Assembly: GCA_050084985.1 (NCBI GenBank)
Contig: JBITNC010000001.1
Coordinates: forward strand, 77,438,001 to 77,502,000
Reading direction: 5' to 3'
DNA from: Nageia nagi
Lineage: Eukaryota > Pinophyta
DNA: 64,000 bases
Part shown: one piece after another, positions 35,184-46,419 of the stretch
Layout: each line of letters starts with the position of its first letter
How positions within the stretch are numbered: the first letter of the stretch is position 1
Position numbers and translations under genes: made by a program
The notes under the pieces: model-generated
The model's database searches: none
Told to the model about the DNA's origin: nothing
The model's input: only the letters and a program-made list of their open reading frames with translations

Positions 35184-35671
35184 TGAAGGAACTAACACTA
35201 ATAAGATAATTCCTAAACAACCAAGATCATATGAAAACTCAAAAAACATATCTAACTAACTCACAAAGATAACACAAGATGTAAGTGGGTCCTCCAACTA
35301 GGAGTACATCCACTAACTAGATCTTTACTTCAATCACAAATACAACTCTCTTATAATCCTCTTAATCTCAACTCCCACACTTCTATCCTATAGAATAAAT
35401 TTATTCCACAATTAGTGTGTGATCAAAAAGATGGAGCCTTCTATTTATAGGTCAAAATACCTCTTTGGATCATCCTTTTATCCAATGTACAAAATCATGA
35501 CATGCACATCTTTTTACCCAAGGGGCATGCTCATGAAATGGAGTGTAAGACAAGTTACATTATCATATTCACTTAAATACTTAAGTTATAAAATGATACC
35601 ATTAAGTATTAGTGAACTTACATAGAAGATTATTACAAAACCTTTACAATAATGCATTATACATTCCAACA
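35184..35671 (-). repeat. 5' LTR of copia element M
   Basis: 488 bp, minus orientation, TG...CA ends with the right edge abutting the AGAAA target duplication. A minus-strand TATA box TATAAATA lies at 35442-35449. Directly inside it is the Met-type primer binding site. Confidence 0.88.
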
Positions 35672-35676
35672 AGAAA

Positions 35677-36030
35677 ATCATGCAAGTTCAAGAGATACAA
35701 ACTTGATACAGGAAAAATTAAAATATGATAGAAAAATTCAAGAAATTATACAATTGGATTATAGGTCATTCTAATGTGTGATATTTAAATGTAAGTAGTT
35801 TGATACACTCGATAGAAGAACAATATTGCATGATAGACCTAGTGATTATTTTGTAATTGACTCCACACACATTTTACATGATAACAAAGAGCCTTATATT
35901 TTACCGCAACATTGCAGTTAAATATATTTCATCCCAAATGTTGATGGTGATAAAAAGTGGTTTTTAATTGAATGTAATCCTAGAGGAAAATACATTGTAC
36001 ATCTTGATAAGGAATATAATTTTTAATAAC
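35677..36030 (+). pseudogene. CACTA transposase, 3' part (DUF4216-like) beyond the insertion
   Basis: Directly right of the AGAAA target duplication the plus strand reads CVIFKCK.FDTLDRRTILHD, DYFVIDSTHILHDNKEPYIL and PNVDGDKKWFLIECNPRGKY. This matches the DUF4216 pattern at the C-terminus of TNP2 proteins (a cysteine/Trp-Phe-Asp block, then a 'P..LA.QA.QVFYV.DP....W.VV' block). It completes the gene split at 22645. The frame ends at TAA near 36025. Confidence 0.7.
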
Positions 36031-37892
36031 AATATTGTAATTAATATGCTTCTCATATGTATCTTGAACTTTTCATATGTATTTCTTGCTCAATGCTTAT
36101 GGTATGATCTATGAACACTTTAATTACTCTTGGTTATGACTCTTAAAATATTTAATTAGTCCATTGTATAATATAAGTTTTGAAATATTTTCATTGTAAT
36201 AGATGTAACTATGATGTAACATTATTATTTTGAAACTAAAATAAATTGTTACAAGAATGATAACTCTAGCTATTGAAGTGGGTTTCTTTTTTTTTTTTTT
36301 AAAGTTGGTGGATGGATTTTTGAATGGAAGCCTAACCATTTTACATTTGAATCAATCATGCATGCATGATAAGTAATACAAAAAATAGGTGATTCAAACC
36401 TAGAACATCACAGAAAAGAGACATGCACCCAACCAGTGTAGTATCCCTGAAGGGATATCAAAGTGGATTTCTTATTGGCTAATCCTTATGATATATTCCC
36501 CACTATGAACCAAAATATAGTGTCTACCTATGAATGCTTTGTGATTTATGCATAGTTTTGGTACATGATTAAATATACTTGATTATTTATATTTAACTCC
36601 ATGTAAAGAATTGAAAATGGTATATTTACAAAAAGAGCACAATGGAATAATGACGATAGGCTTGAGTTGATTTTTTTGCTAAAATGATAATTATGATTAT
36701 TAAATATTTGAAATTAGTAAGCATCAATAATATGGTGCATGATTGATATTTATTAATATGAAATTAGTTATTTTAAAGGTAATAGAACTATTGGTGTGGT
36801 AGTACAAAAGCATGAGATCATACTCTATTGAGAAATGGGATTGAAAATTATAATTACTAAGATAAGCCAACTATGAACTCATTTAGAGATAAATTAAGAC
36901 AATGATATTAAATTAATGCATTATGGTATTAAGGTAATTAATTTTATGTTGGAAAGAGGAATAACATAAATCAAGGATGGTGGAATAGGCTAACACTTAA
37001 AGTATGAACCCTTTAAAGGAAGCCTTCACCTTACATAACCTATCATTTAGGTTAACTAATGAGCTAAAGTACGTTGTGATAAATTAAAGTTAGAACTTGT
37101 ATCTTAAGAAAGGATGTATAAGATAAATATAATTGAAAGGAACATAAAGGGATAAAACCTAAGTATTGAAAATGTATCACATAACAAGCTTTAGTGTTTA
37201 TATTCTTGAATGAGAGAATAAGCTTAGGCGGGTATGAAACTTCCTATGAGAACTTGAGTTAGAATGAATTTAAAAGAAAATTTGACCTATTTCTAGGCCT
37301 CAAGTAAGATTCATTACAAAATGGTGTATTAGAACATAAATTTACACCATTTTTTGAAGGAAACACATGAAAAATTATTTTCCATCATTTGAATATACCA
37401 ATCATGCATCATCAAATGAAAGAGTTTAACAGAATCCTTCAAGTAGGGTTAGTTTCAAGTTGTGTAATTTCATCAAATGAAAGAGTTTAAGGGAATTATT
37501 ATTATAATCATGAGAATATTTTATAAAACCATATTTGCATCATGTATCTTGTCAAATAATTCTCATGCCTTTATAATGTGTTTTCTCATATTTTGCATCC
37601 TTTTCCATCAAATTTCAAAAAGATGAATGTCCAAGATAGTCGAATTTCATAGTAAAAATGAATTCAATTTTTTTTCCTTGTTTAAGTTTTTCTAATGCAA
37701 AATGATCTTAGAATTTACATCCTAATTCCCTAGGAAATCTTGAATGCACATTTTTCTTTTAGATTTCGATGCAAAATTTGCATCCAAATCTACATCAATT
37801 TTTGCATCTTTTGGCATCGAACTTTGAGTCCATTTTTATGTTAGAAAAAATGAAAAATGGATTCAATGTATGTTGAAATAGGAGTATGCAAG
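36031..37892. other. No gene recognised; right flank of CACTA remnant
   Basis: AT-rich noncoding sequence with a T-rich run near 36287. A GATTCAAACCTAGAACATC segment near 36391 resembles a decayed RNA polymerase III B-box or SINE but is too weak to call. I did not find the CACTA 3' terminal inverted repeat. The left end of copia element B is a truncation near 37893 rather than an LTR. Confidence 0.4.
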
Positions 37893-39506
37893 TTAACATA
37901 ATTTTTTATTTTTCATATTTGAATATGAAAAAAAGATATAAATCAACCTTTTAGTAGTAGTGAAGACCACATCTTTTCTTTGATTGATTACATATAAATT
38001 GGTGTTAGAGAAGCACTTGGAGAATCCAATGTTTGCAAAGTAACCTGAAATCTTCTTGTACCAAGCTCTAGGTGCTAGCTTAAGTCCATATAATAACTTC
38101 TTTAACTTGCACATAAATGACTCCTTTCCTTTCATAACAAACCCTTATAGTTGATTCATGTAGATTTTCACATCTAAGTCTCCATTGAGAAAATCACTCT
38201 TAACATCAAGTTAAAAAACTTTCCATCCTTAAGATTTTAAAAGAATAAAGATTATCTTGAATGTGGGCTTGTTTTCCACTAGATCAAAGGTTTCCTCATA
38301 ATCAACATTGTATTTTTGAGTAAAACCTTTGGCCACTAACCATGCCTTATATCTCTCAATATCCCCAACTGAATTGTACTTGACCTTGTAGATCAACTTA
38401 TTAATAATCATATTCCTCTCATTGGGATAAGAAACCAAGTCACAAGTTTTATTTTTCATAAGCACCTCATGCTTCACTTTTATGGCTACCATCCAGCACT
38501 CATGCTTTGAAGCTTCCTTGAATGATGAGGACTCATTTTTGTTATCAATTTTGGAAAATAAGGATTTGTTCAAGGTCATACTTCTTGTTATCCTTTGAGT
38601 TGGATAATTTTTCTCTTAATTAAGGTAACTTGTTTACATTGATATCCAACTAGATAGGTGCACCTAAAGAGTAACCTAGATCATCAATATCCTTATTAGA
38701 AAAGATTCTTCAAGAATTTCATTAAACTTTACATCTTTTGATATGAACACTACCCTATAGGATGGAGAGTAAAGCCTATAGCCTCTATGCTGACTATCAT
38801 AGCCCACAAAAATGCATTTTTTAGCTCTTTTATCTAACATCTTTTTCTCAAAAATAATGTAGGAGAAGCCTTCACAACCAGACACCCTAAAGTGAGAACT
38901 GTTAGGTTTCTTTCTTGTCCATGCCTCAAAAGGAGTTTTACCCTTAACAACTTTTATTGAATACTTATTTAATGTGGAAATTGTAGTGCTTAGAGCTTCA
39001 TCACATAAAAAAATAGGAAGATTTCCCAATATGCATCTAACCATATTCATAATTGTCCTATTTTTCCTTTTGGAAATATCAGTTTATTGAGGAGTGTAAG
39101 GAATCCTAAATTGCCTCTTGATCTCATGCTTAAATTCATTATTGTTATACTCTCCCCCATTATCTAATCCCAACATTTTGATTTTAAGATCTATTTAATT
39201 TTCAACTATGATCTTGAAATCTTTGAACTTGTTAAAGGTTTTATCCTTATGCTCAAGTAGATAACCAAATCTCATCCTACTAAAGTTATTGATGAAGGTC
39301 AAGCCAAAAGATGCTCCCTTAAGTGACTTAGTATGAAATGGATCCATCAAATTTTAATGCATAAGATAAAGAGGTTAGGTTACCCTTATTACCTCATCTT
39401 TTTCAAATCTTTATCTATTCATCTTGCCTAGGATGCACTTCTCACGTAGACCAAATTTGGGTGAAATCAAAAGTAAACCTTCTACAAGTTCTTGGTCTTT
39501 CATAAT
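37893..39506 (-). pseudogene. Copia element B: integrase C-terminus and RT (3' fragment)
   Basis: Minus strand, continuing the element that resumes at 59655. Reading downwards: INT remnants (TLNKYSIKVVKGKTPFEAW, RKKPNSSHFRVSGCEGFSYI, KKCIFVGYDSQHRGYRLYSP; open piece 39050-38676). Then the RT N-terminus MIINKLIYKVKYNSVGDIER and WLVAKGFTQKYNVDYEETFD (38579-38229), and KLKKLLYGLKLAPRAWYKKI with SKCFSNTNLYVINQRKDVVF (38135-37893). The YVDD box, RNase H and 3' LTR are absent, so this copy is truncated near 37893. Its sequence is close to M and P, marking the same family. Confidence 0.82.
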
Positions 39507-41333
39507 TGTTATTCTTTCAAAATCACACTCTATAAATAGGGTAACATTTTTCTATTCTTTAATTCCTTCTTTCCTTCTCAATAAATCTATACTTTTAATT
39601 CCCATTTTTTACTCCCCATTCATTCTTTTATAAATATTGAAGTAATAGTATAGTATTTATACTTAGTCATTTTCTCAAATTTTGTTAAGTTCAGAAAAGT
39701 ATGGGTACTTTTGATGTATATGGGTCATAATTGATTTTTTTGGTAACTTAATCACCATTTTACTCAAAAGCAAGTGTTTTCATGAAAATAGATCCCAGAA
39801 CTTGGTAATAATACAATCAGGTCTTCATTGGTAACTATAAATAGGTTTGAGGCTGAAAGGTAGTGTCATTGTGTCTAAGTCATATCTAAAAAGTAGTGTA
39901 GTATATACAAAAAGTAAATGTTTAAGTTTGAATCTGGTTCTTATAGAAGTTTAAGGTTGTAAATTTAGGTTCTATACAATTGGATATTCTTTTCAAGTAG
40001 TATTGTAAATATGATTCATCATTAAGATGAAGCTATTAGAGAGAAATGTTATATAAACCATGGATTTCTAGAGGTGAAGTTGTGCCTTACACCTAAAATT
40101 AGCGGGCACTAGGATGGTCCATTAATGGGTACTATTAAGGGAGCAAGCAACAGGAGATATTTTAGAAAGATTATTCTATAGAGCCCACTAATTTTGAGTA
40201 ATAACATCACACATTTTATTGAAAATTTATGGGTACCAAAGTGATTCCCAATCAATAATAAATTCTACCAAAAGAAAATAGGACCCACTATACTGAGAAT
40301 GGAATAGTGAGTTAGTGGAGATGCTTAGGTCCACTCAACCATGAGTGTTTGACCCCCAAGGCTTTGTTAATATGTAAACCATGACTCATTTCCACATGAC
40401 AATAGAAAATATTCATTGGGTTTCAATGATACATATTTTATTTCCCTCACAATCCCTTACAACCTAAAGATATAATGATCCTCATAAATGGTTGCAAAGA
40501 GTTAGATGGCTATCGATAGAGCATAGAGACAAATTGTACCAATCAAGTTGATAAATCATACCTTGATAATTAGCTACAATTATAATTGGATATAGTCAAA
40601 GCTAAATAAGAGAGATTACGATTGAGAAAGTACAAAATTCTAGAGTCTACAAATTCCTTGATGATGGTGCTAATTATACCAAGTTACTATGCAATCTAGC
40701 ATAGTTATAAATTAGAAGTTGTACAATTGTAAATAGTTCTTTATTGTGTTCTTAGTCAATAGGATAATTAAGGGTAGTAGTGGTAGATAAACACCCAATT
40801 AGAAATATATTCATATAAATAGTGGATTGTTAAAGGTACAAAAGATTGAACATTTTAGCAAGGTTGCATAGTGTATGAAATGCTTTCATATATAATAATA
40901 CAATGTCATGATACTTTTCCCTCTACAATCTATGGTTGTCTATTCTATCTTATGGATATTATGTATGAGGTGTTATCTTAAGTTGTGGCTGTGTATTGTA
41001 ACTATGAGACCCTAAGAGTAAGATATTTTACTATTCCTAATCTTGGTTATGGATTTCTTCCTATGTGGTAATTCCTAGGATATTTATTTTTAGTTTAATT
41101 TCTATATTTCATTTCTTTATTCTATTTTTAGTTACCTTTACCTTTTGATCTCTTTCTAGTTACTTTTGACCTTTTACATAGATAGGATCTAACCTATAAC
41201 TCAAACATTAAGTAGAAACCCCCATGAGCACACTATCTTACCACCTTATACTCTTTCAAGAACCCTACTATTGCAGGTAATGTAAAACATGACCAAATCA
41301 AATCCTTGAGGTTACATTATACTGATAAATAGT
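39507..41333 (+). repeat. 5' LTR of E
   Basis: Begins TGTTATTCTTTCAAAATCAC. Aligns over its length with 57801-59654: CACACTCTATAAA, GGTAACTTAA, TTTGACCCCCAAG, CCTCATAAATGGTTGCAAAG and AATCCTTGAGGTTACATTA. TATA-like CATATAAATAGTGGATTG at about 40812 is conserved in the other LTR at about 59133 and is a good promoter candidate. If the primer site at 41469 is right, this LTR runs about 130 bases beyond the part matched in the 3' LTR. Confidence 0.82.
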
Positions 41334-41467
41334 AGACTAGTTTATTTTTAGCATTTAGGGTGGGATACAAACAAAAATCCATATTTTATGGGTGTGATTA
41401 GGCCAAATAGCTATGTTTGGTAAGCTATCACCTTATGTTTAAAATATTATAATGTTTATTTAACCTT

Positions 41468-41482
41468 ATTGGTGACTCTGCT
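41468..41482 (+). other. Candidate primer binding site of E (tRNA-Arg-like)
   Basis: ATTGGTGACTCTGCT resembles the TTGGCGACTC-type primer site I recall for Ogre/Tat elements, with C to T in the CG. It is preceded by TTTAACC, similar to the ATTAACA end of the 3' LTR. Position and motif fit, but the gap to the matched LTR end is unexplained. Confidence 0.45.
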
Positions 41483-41715
41483 ATCAAATTAGTCAATATT
41501 TTGAACCCTAGCACCTCTAGTACATAGATTTAGTAAAGTAGTGCTAGAAATTATTTAAGATAGCCTAGATTCAAGAGATATCAATTCTTCAAAGGATGAC
41601 TAGGTAAAAGATTTTCCAAACCTTATCTCCTCAGATTCCTTTAAGATTTATCCCATTAATAGTTGTATTTGAATCCATCTAGCAAAATTTTTCACCTTAT
41701 ATAAGTGGTCTAAAT

Positions 41716-43300
41716 ATGGCTCAACCTACCCCTACAAATTTCCCTTCTTGGAATAATAATCATCCCTTAATTATTATAGCTAATTCTCTAGATATTCTCC
41801 AAATAGCATTTAAAGTTTTCCCTAAATATGATGGGTCTGACAAGACACCTTATGAACATTATCAAGATGTGTCTTTATTGGCTTCTAGCTTTGATATCAA
41901 TGATGAAACTATTATGATGATAGTGTTACCATACTCTTTTGAAGGCAAAGTTGTTGAATGGTTTATAACTCTCACCTCTCAATCCATAAATAGATGGAGA
42001 GAGTTATGTCAAGCCCTTATCAAGATATTTGTTGAATATGGTGATGATAGCACCTTTTTGAGCTTGAGAGAATGTCTTAAAAGATATCCCCATGAGTCTA
42101 TAAATGATCGTAATTTAAGATTTGAGAAAACTTGGAAGTCCATTCCAACAAGAATCAAACCTACAAATGCTCAAGATTTAGTGTGTTATAGGAAAACATT
42201 TCTTTCAAACCTTAATGTATTGATTGGTATATCAAGTGATACTTTGTTAGATGTTTATCAGATAACTAAAATCATTGAGCATACCTTGGTATCTTCTTGG
42301 AAGATACAACCTAGATCTATTATGCACTTGTTTCTTAATTTTACTCCAAATTAGGCTTCATTAAAAATTTTGCATCCTAGAGTATTAGTTTTACCACCTC
42401 CTCCTCTAAAACCTACTATTCAGAACCAAGTACCAACACTACCATCTCTTGCATCTACAAGTATAAATACTAGTTCTAATTCATAAGAGGAAGATAGGAT
42501 AAGGAAATTGATAACTATTAGAAACCTAAAAAACAAGCTCACTTTACAAGAAATGCAAAATCAAAACTTTAATTATATAAGGTATGATCACCAATATCAG
42601 CTAAGATTTTAGCCCAAAAATAATTAGCTAGAATAACCATCTACTCTTAAAGCTATAGAAAATGTATTAATGGTTATTTCTATAGAAAGTGATGCTTTGG
42701 GTATTACAAAATGGTTTCCTCCTTATTTGGTTTCACATTTCCCATATTCCTACATGATATATCAACATCAACATTTGGGCCTACATTGTGATTAGATGGT
42801 ATAACCTGCATTGGATCCTGCTATGAACCTTACTATGGTTAACTTTTGGCTTCCAAGCTATGCTGGTGAATAAGCTAATTATGTCCAAACCAAAGTTTCC
42901 TCCTCAGTAGCCCCATAACAAGGCCAAGTAAATCAACAAAATCAACAACCCATTCTAGCTCAGCTTGATCCTAAAAGAGCTAAGGCTCCTATGATCCAAC
43001 CATAGAATAAAACAAAATCAACTTTTTATTCATCCAAGTCAATTTTTTCAAGACCTAAGTAAGGTTTATTCTTAAATAAGAAACCTCATTATGACTAGAA
43101 ATAATATCCCTAAGAAAGGAAGGCCTTCTCCACTAAGATATCCATTTATCATTGAACATCATAAGGAGAAAGCCACTCAATAATTTAGGTCACATTAGCT
43201 ATTGAAACAAGTAAGTTCACTTCTTATGTCCCATATAATATTATAGAATAATTAAATAAAACACCTTCTAGAATGATAATGTTTTATGCATTGAGGATTC
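41716..43300 (+). pseudogene. E gag, partly open
   Basis: The first 212 codons from ATG 41716 are open (MAQPTPTNFPSWNNNHPL). They contain FKVFPKYDGSDKTPYEHYQD and SFEGKVVEWFITLTSQSINR, then WRELCQALIKIFVEYGDDST, LRECLKRYPHESINDRNLRF and RIKPTNAQDLVCYRKTFLSN, a retrotransposon gag core. After TAG at 42352, Pro/Gln-rich sequence continues to about 43090 with stops. YVPYNIIE.LNKTPSRMIMF near 43215-43285 matches the spacer before the protease in Tat-type elements. No clear zinc knuckle was found. Confidence 0.78.
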
Positions 43301-43317
43301 TAGATTAGATTAACCTC

Positions 43318-43960
43318 TTGCAAGAAGTTTTGAAGCTTAAAAATAGTAAAATGAGGGTAAATGAGGGTAATGTAGTGTTTGCAATTTTTGATGATGTCCC
43401 TCCATCTCTTGTAGGTATAAGAATGCCTCCTCCTTTTTATCTATCCTTTAGGTTAGAAGCTTGGGTAGTTAATAATTGTATGATTGATACTGGATATGCC
43501 ATTACCATTATTCCCAAAGCTATTGCAAATGAGATGAAATTATATATTACTTTGGGTAGTTAATAATTGTATGATTGATACTAGAGATACCATTACCAGT
43601 ATTCCCAAAGCTATTCCAAATGAGATGAAATTATATATTACTTTGGGTAGCTAATAATTGTATGATTGATATTGGAGATACCATTACCATTATTCCCAAA
43701 GCTATTGCACATGAGATGAAATTATATATTAATTGATGCATAGATGGAGTCATACAACTAGATTCTTCCTCAATAGATGTACTTGGTAGTGTAAAAGGAG
43801 TTTCCATAACCATAAATTCATTCCTTTATATTTGTGTCATCCAAGATATTATTATTATTGATCTTCCTCTCCTATTTGGAATCTACTTTTGTAGAGAATT
43901 CACTATAAATTTAGGAGGATACTTAGCCTTAAATTATACACATCTCCTACTCCCTTTCCA
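43318..43960 (+). pseudogene. E aspartic protease with triplicated active-site segment
   Basis: The 81-codon open piece from 43318 contains VVNNCMIDTGYAITIIPKAI, the retropepsin DTG motif with an intact catalytic Asp. A 91-bp segment covering this motif is present three times in tandem, and since 91 is not a multiple of three the frame is lost after copy one. Downstream, LPLLFGIYFCREFTINLGGY near 43865-43925 matches the conserved region after the protease (GR.W....GG). The enzyme would have processed the polyprotein; the array disrupts it. Confidence 0.75.
43461..43732 (+). repeat. Three tandem copies of a 91-bp protease segment
   Basis: Copies start at 43461, 43552 and 43643 with TTGGGTAGTTAATAATTGTA or a one-base variant. 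Copies 2 and 3 share GAGATACCATT where copy 1 has GATATGCCATT. The third copy ends near 43732 and passes into unique sequence. Confidence 0.9.
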
Positions 43961-43983
43961 AAATAAATAGGTAAAAATCCTAA

Positions 43984-44510
43984 ATGAGGGATACACTCAG
44001 AGAGACACTACTAACCATAGAAATCCTTTCAGCTAATGACCTCAATTATCATGTAATTGACATTGCTATGGGTAACTACTATTTATATGAGAATATGCAT
44101 CCAATATTGATCATAGCTAAAAGAGAGCATGAGATATGGATAATGTACTTTGATGGTACCAAGTGCAAACATGGCTATGGTGTTAGTATTATTTTAAAAT
44201 CACTAGAACACATGAGAAGGTTCTCATTCAGATTCACATGGATTTGCATAAGTAATGCTACTAAATATGAAGCCCTTTATTTAGGGTTATCCAAAGTAAT
44301 CAACATAGATATTAGATTCCTGGTGTTGCATGGTGATTTTGAACTGGTCATAAAATAAGTTAGAGACCAAATTAGTATGAAACATCACTACCTAAATACC
44401 TATAGAAATAGATTATGGGACTTATTAGAGTCATTTTTGGAAATTAATTTCATATCTATTCCTAGGAGGTATAATCAAGTTGTTGATGCACTTGCAAGTA
44501 AAGGATAACA
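43984..44510 (+). pseudogene. E archaeal-type RNase H placed before the RT
   Basis: The 124-codon open piece 43984-44358 reads WIMYFDGTKCKHGYGVSIIL (first Asp), SNATKYEALYLGLSKVINID (Glu) and VLHGDFELVIK (third Asp). After one TAA it goes on to FISIPRRYNQVVDALASKG near 44450-44505 (fourth Asp). All four metal-binding acids of archaeal-type RNase H are kept. It lies between protease and RT, unlike element E1, where the same domain follows the RT-linked RNase H. The linker then runs to TYDDLKTYDKNVIQHNIELE near 44930-44990, the RT leader. Confidence 0.8.
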
Positions 44511-44839
44511 TAACGATCTTGCTTATCACAAGAGAGGAAGTTATGAAGTTAAAGTTCTATGTAGGCCATTTGCACCTGATACTGCAAACTATTGGTAGAT
44601 ATTTGACTCTGATGAACATATTATGAATTTTCTTATATATGAAGCAGTAGCTCATACCTTTGGTATTGAATAACTTATAGACTATTTATAAGAGTCAAAT
44701 GTAATACAACTAAGAAATAATGTCATACCCAAGGGTTTACTCTCCTTTGAATGACTATTTGATTCTGAAGATGTTAAAAAAGCTAAAGCTTTAACAGTTT
44801 AGAAGGAAAGTAATATTGAGATAAAAGTTGAACCTAAAA

Positions 44840-46320
44840 AATACATAATGGTTGGATCAAAGTGTTTTAAAGAAGAAAAAATTATGATATATCAGATTTA
44901 TCATGAGTTTTCCAAGGCAATTTCTTGAACTTATGATGATTTGAAGACATATGATAAGAATGTGATCCAACATAACATTGAGCTAGAGCCAGAAGTTAAG
45001 TAATACAAATAAAAAAAAGGTTGGTTAACCCAAGAATAAAAGAGGCTACAAAGCAGGAGTTTCCAAAACTCCTAGATTTTAAAATCATCTATCCTATCAA
45101 TCATTCTTTTTGGGTAGCCAATTTAATCCCAATAAGAAAAAAAAGTGGAGAAATCAAAATGTGTGTAGATGTTAGAAACTTAAATCAAGTGTCTCTCAAA
45201 TATAATTATCCTCTTCCCCCTATGGAATAAATCCTGCACATAGTGGTTGGAGCTTGTTATTTTTCTATGATTGATGGTTATTCAAGATTTAAGCAAATTT
45301 GGGTAAAGAATGAAGATCAATTTAAAACTACATTCACAACCAAGTGGGGGACATTTGCATTTTAGAGAATGCCTTTTGGTCTCTCTAATATTGGGGTCAC
45401 TTTTTAAAGAGCTATGGACCATGCCTTTGGTGATTTGATAAACAAGATAATCTTGGTCTACTTAGATGACATCATAGTATTTTATAAAAGTAGAAAGGAC
45501 CGTTTGAATCGTCTTAGGCAAGTCTTTGAAAAATGTATATAATTACAGATTTCAATCAATCCTAAAAAGTCTATTTTTATGGTTAACCAAGGAAAATTGA
45601 TTGGTCATATTTTTTCAAAAAAAAGGATTGGCAGTTGATCCAAATAGAGTAAAAGCTATTGAAGCATTACCTTTACCCTCCAACAAGAATCTCTACAATC
45701 TTTCTTTGGTCAAATCAATTTTTTTAGGAAATTTATTAATGAGTTTTTAAAGATTTTTTCTCTTATCACAACAATGTTAGAGAAAGATGCTATATTCTCC
45801 TAGTCAAAGGAAGCAAAGAAAGCTTTTCATGCCATTACAAAGGCCATAATAGAAGCTCTTATTTTGAAAAATCTTGATTTTTCAAAAGATTTTATTATGT
45901 ATGCATATGGAGTAAAGAAAAGTGTTGTTGTCATGTTAGCATAGAAAGCTGACCAAAAAGAAGAACATCCTATTGCCTTTCATAGCCAAACACTGCATAA
46001 ACATTAAAGAAGGTAATCATTTATTGAAAAATAAGTATTTTTCATAATGAAAGGACTAAAAAAGTTTAAGCATTATGTGTCCCATAACAAGATTTTTGTA
46101 TATACCATTCATATAGATGTAAGGAATTATATAATTCAAGGAGAATTGAGTGAAAGAAAGGTTGTTTGGTTCACAAGAATAATGGAATATGATATATAAA
46201 TTAAACCAACCAAGTTGATAAGGGGAATAGCCCTCTATGAAAATATAATAAAGGCTACACACATGATTGCTATCATAGAGGATGAGGCACATATCAATCA
46301 AGAGAATGATTGGAAAATGT
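44840..46320 (+). pseudogene. E reverse transcriptase and RNase H
   Basis: RT: FPKLLDFKIIYPINHSFWVA and RKKSGEIKMCVDVRNLNQVS in the open piece 45021-45230, then CYFSMIDGYSRFKQIWVKNE (first catalytic Asp), RMPFGLSNIGVTF, and ILVYLDDIIVFYKSRKDRLN, where the YLDD box is intact (about 45455). RNase H: YAYGVKKSVVVMLA, QKEEHPIAFHSQTLHKH and MKGLKKFKHYVSHNKIFVYT (45890-46110). Stops and one frameshift near 45610 disable it. Together with the upstream archaeal RNase H this gives two RNase H domains, one on each side of the RT. Confidence 0.85.
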
Positions 46321-46419
46321 AATTTATTTTTTATTTTAGAACTAGAAAATGTCATAAATCTATGGATAGATTCCAAAGAAGGAGGTTTAGATTGCAAGTA
46401 TTGAAATTTATGATGATAG

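Larger units (their letters stand above)
22646..35671 (-). mobile_element. Ty1/copia element M inserted in the CACTA transposase
   Basis: LTRs at 22646-23167 and 35184-35671 face the minus strand and share TGTTGGAATG/TGTTGAAATG starts and TTCA ends. The 5-bp target duplication AGAAA is exact (22641-22645 and 35672-35676). A Met-type primer site lies inside the right LTR and a polypurine tract inside the left one. Minus-strand gag, protease and the first part of integrase remain (32182-30201). The rest of pol is gone, because a second element (P) inserted and a deletion followed. Confidence 0.88.

Noticed and set aside
36380-36440. GATTCAAACCTAGAACATC, tRNA B-box or SINE-like
   Set aside because: Only one box, no A box or tail, no target duplication found; too weak.
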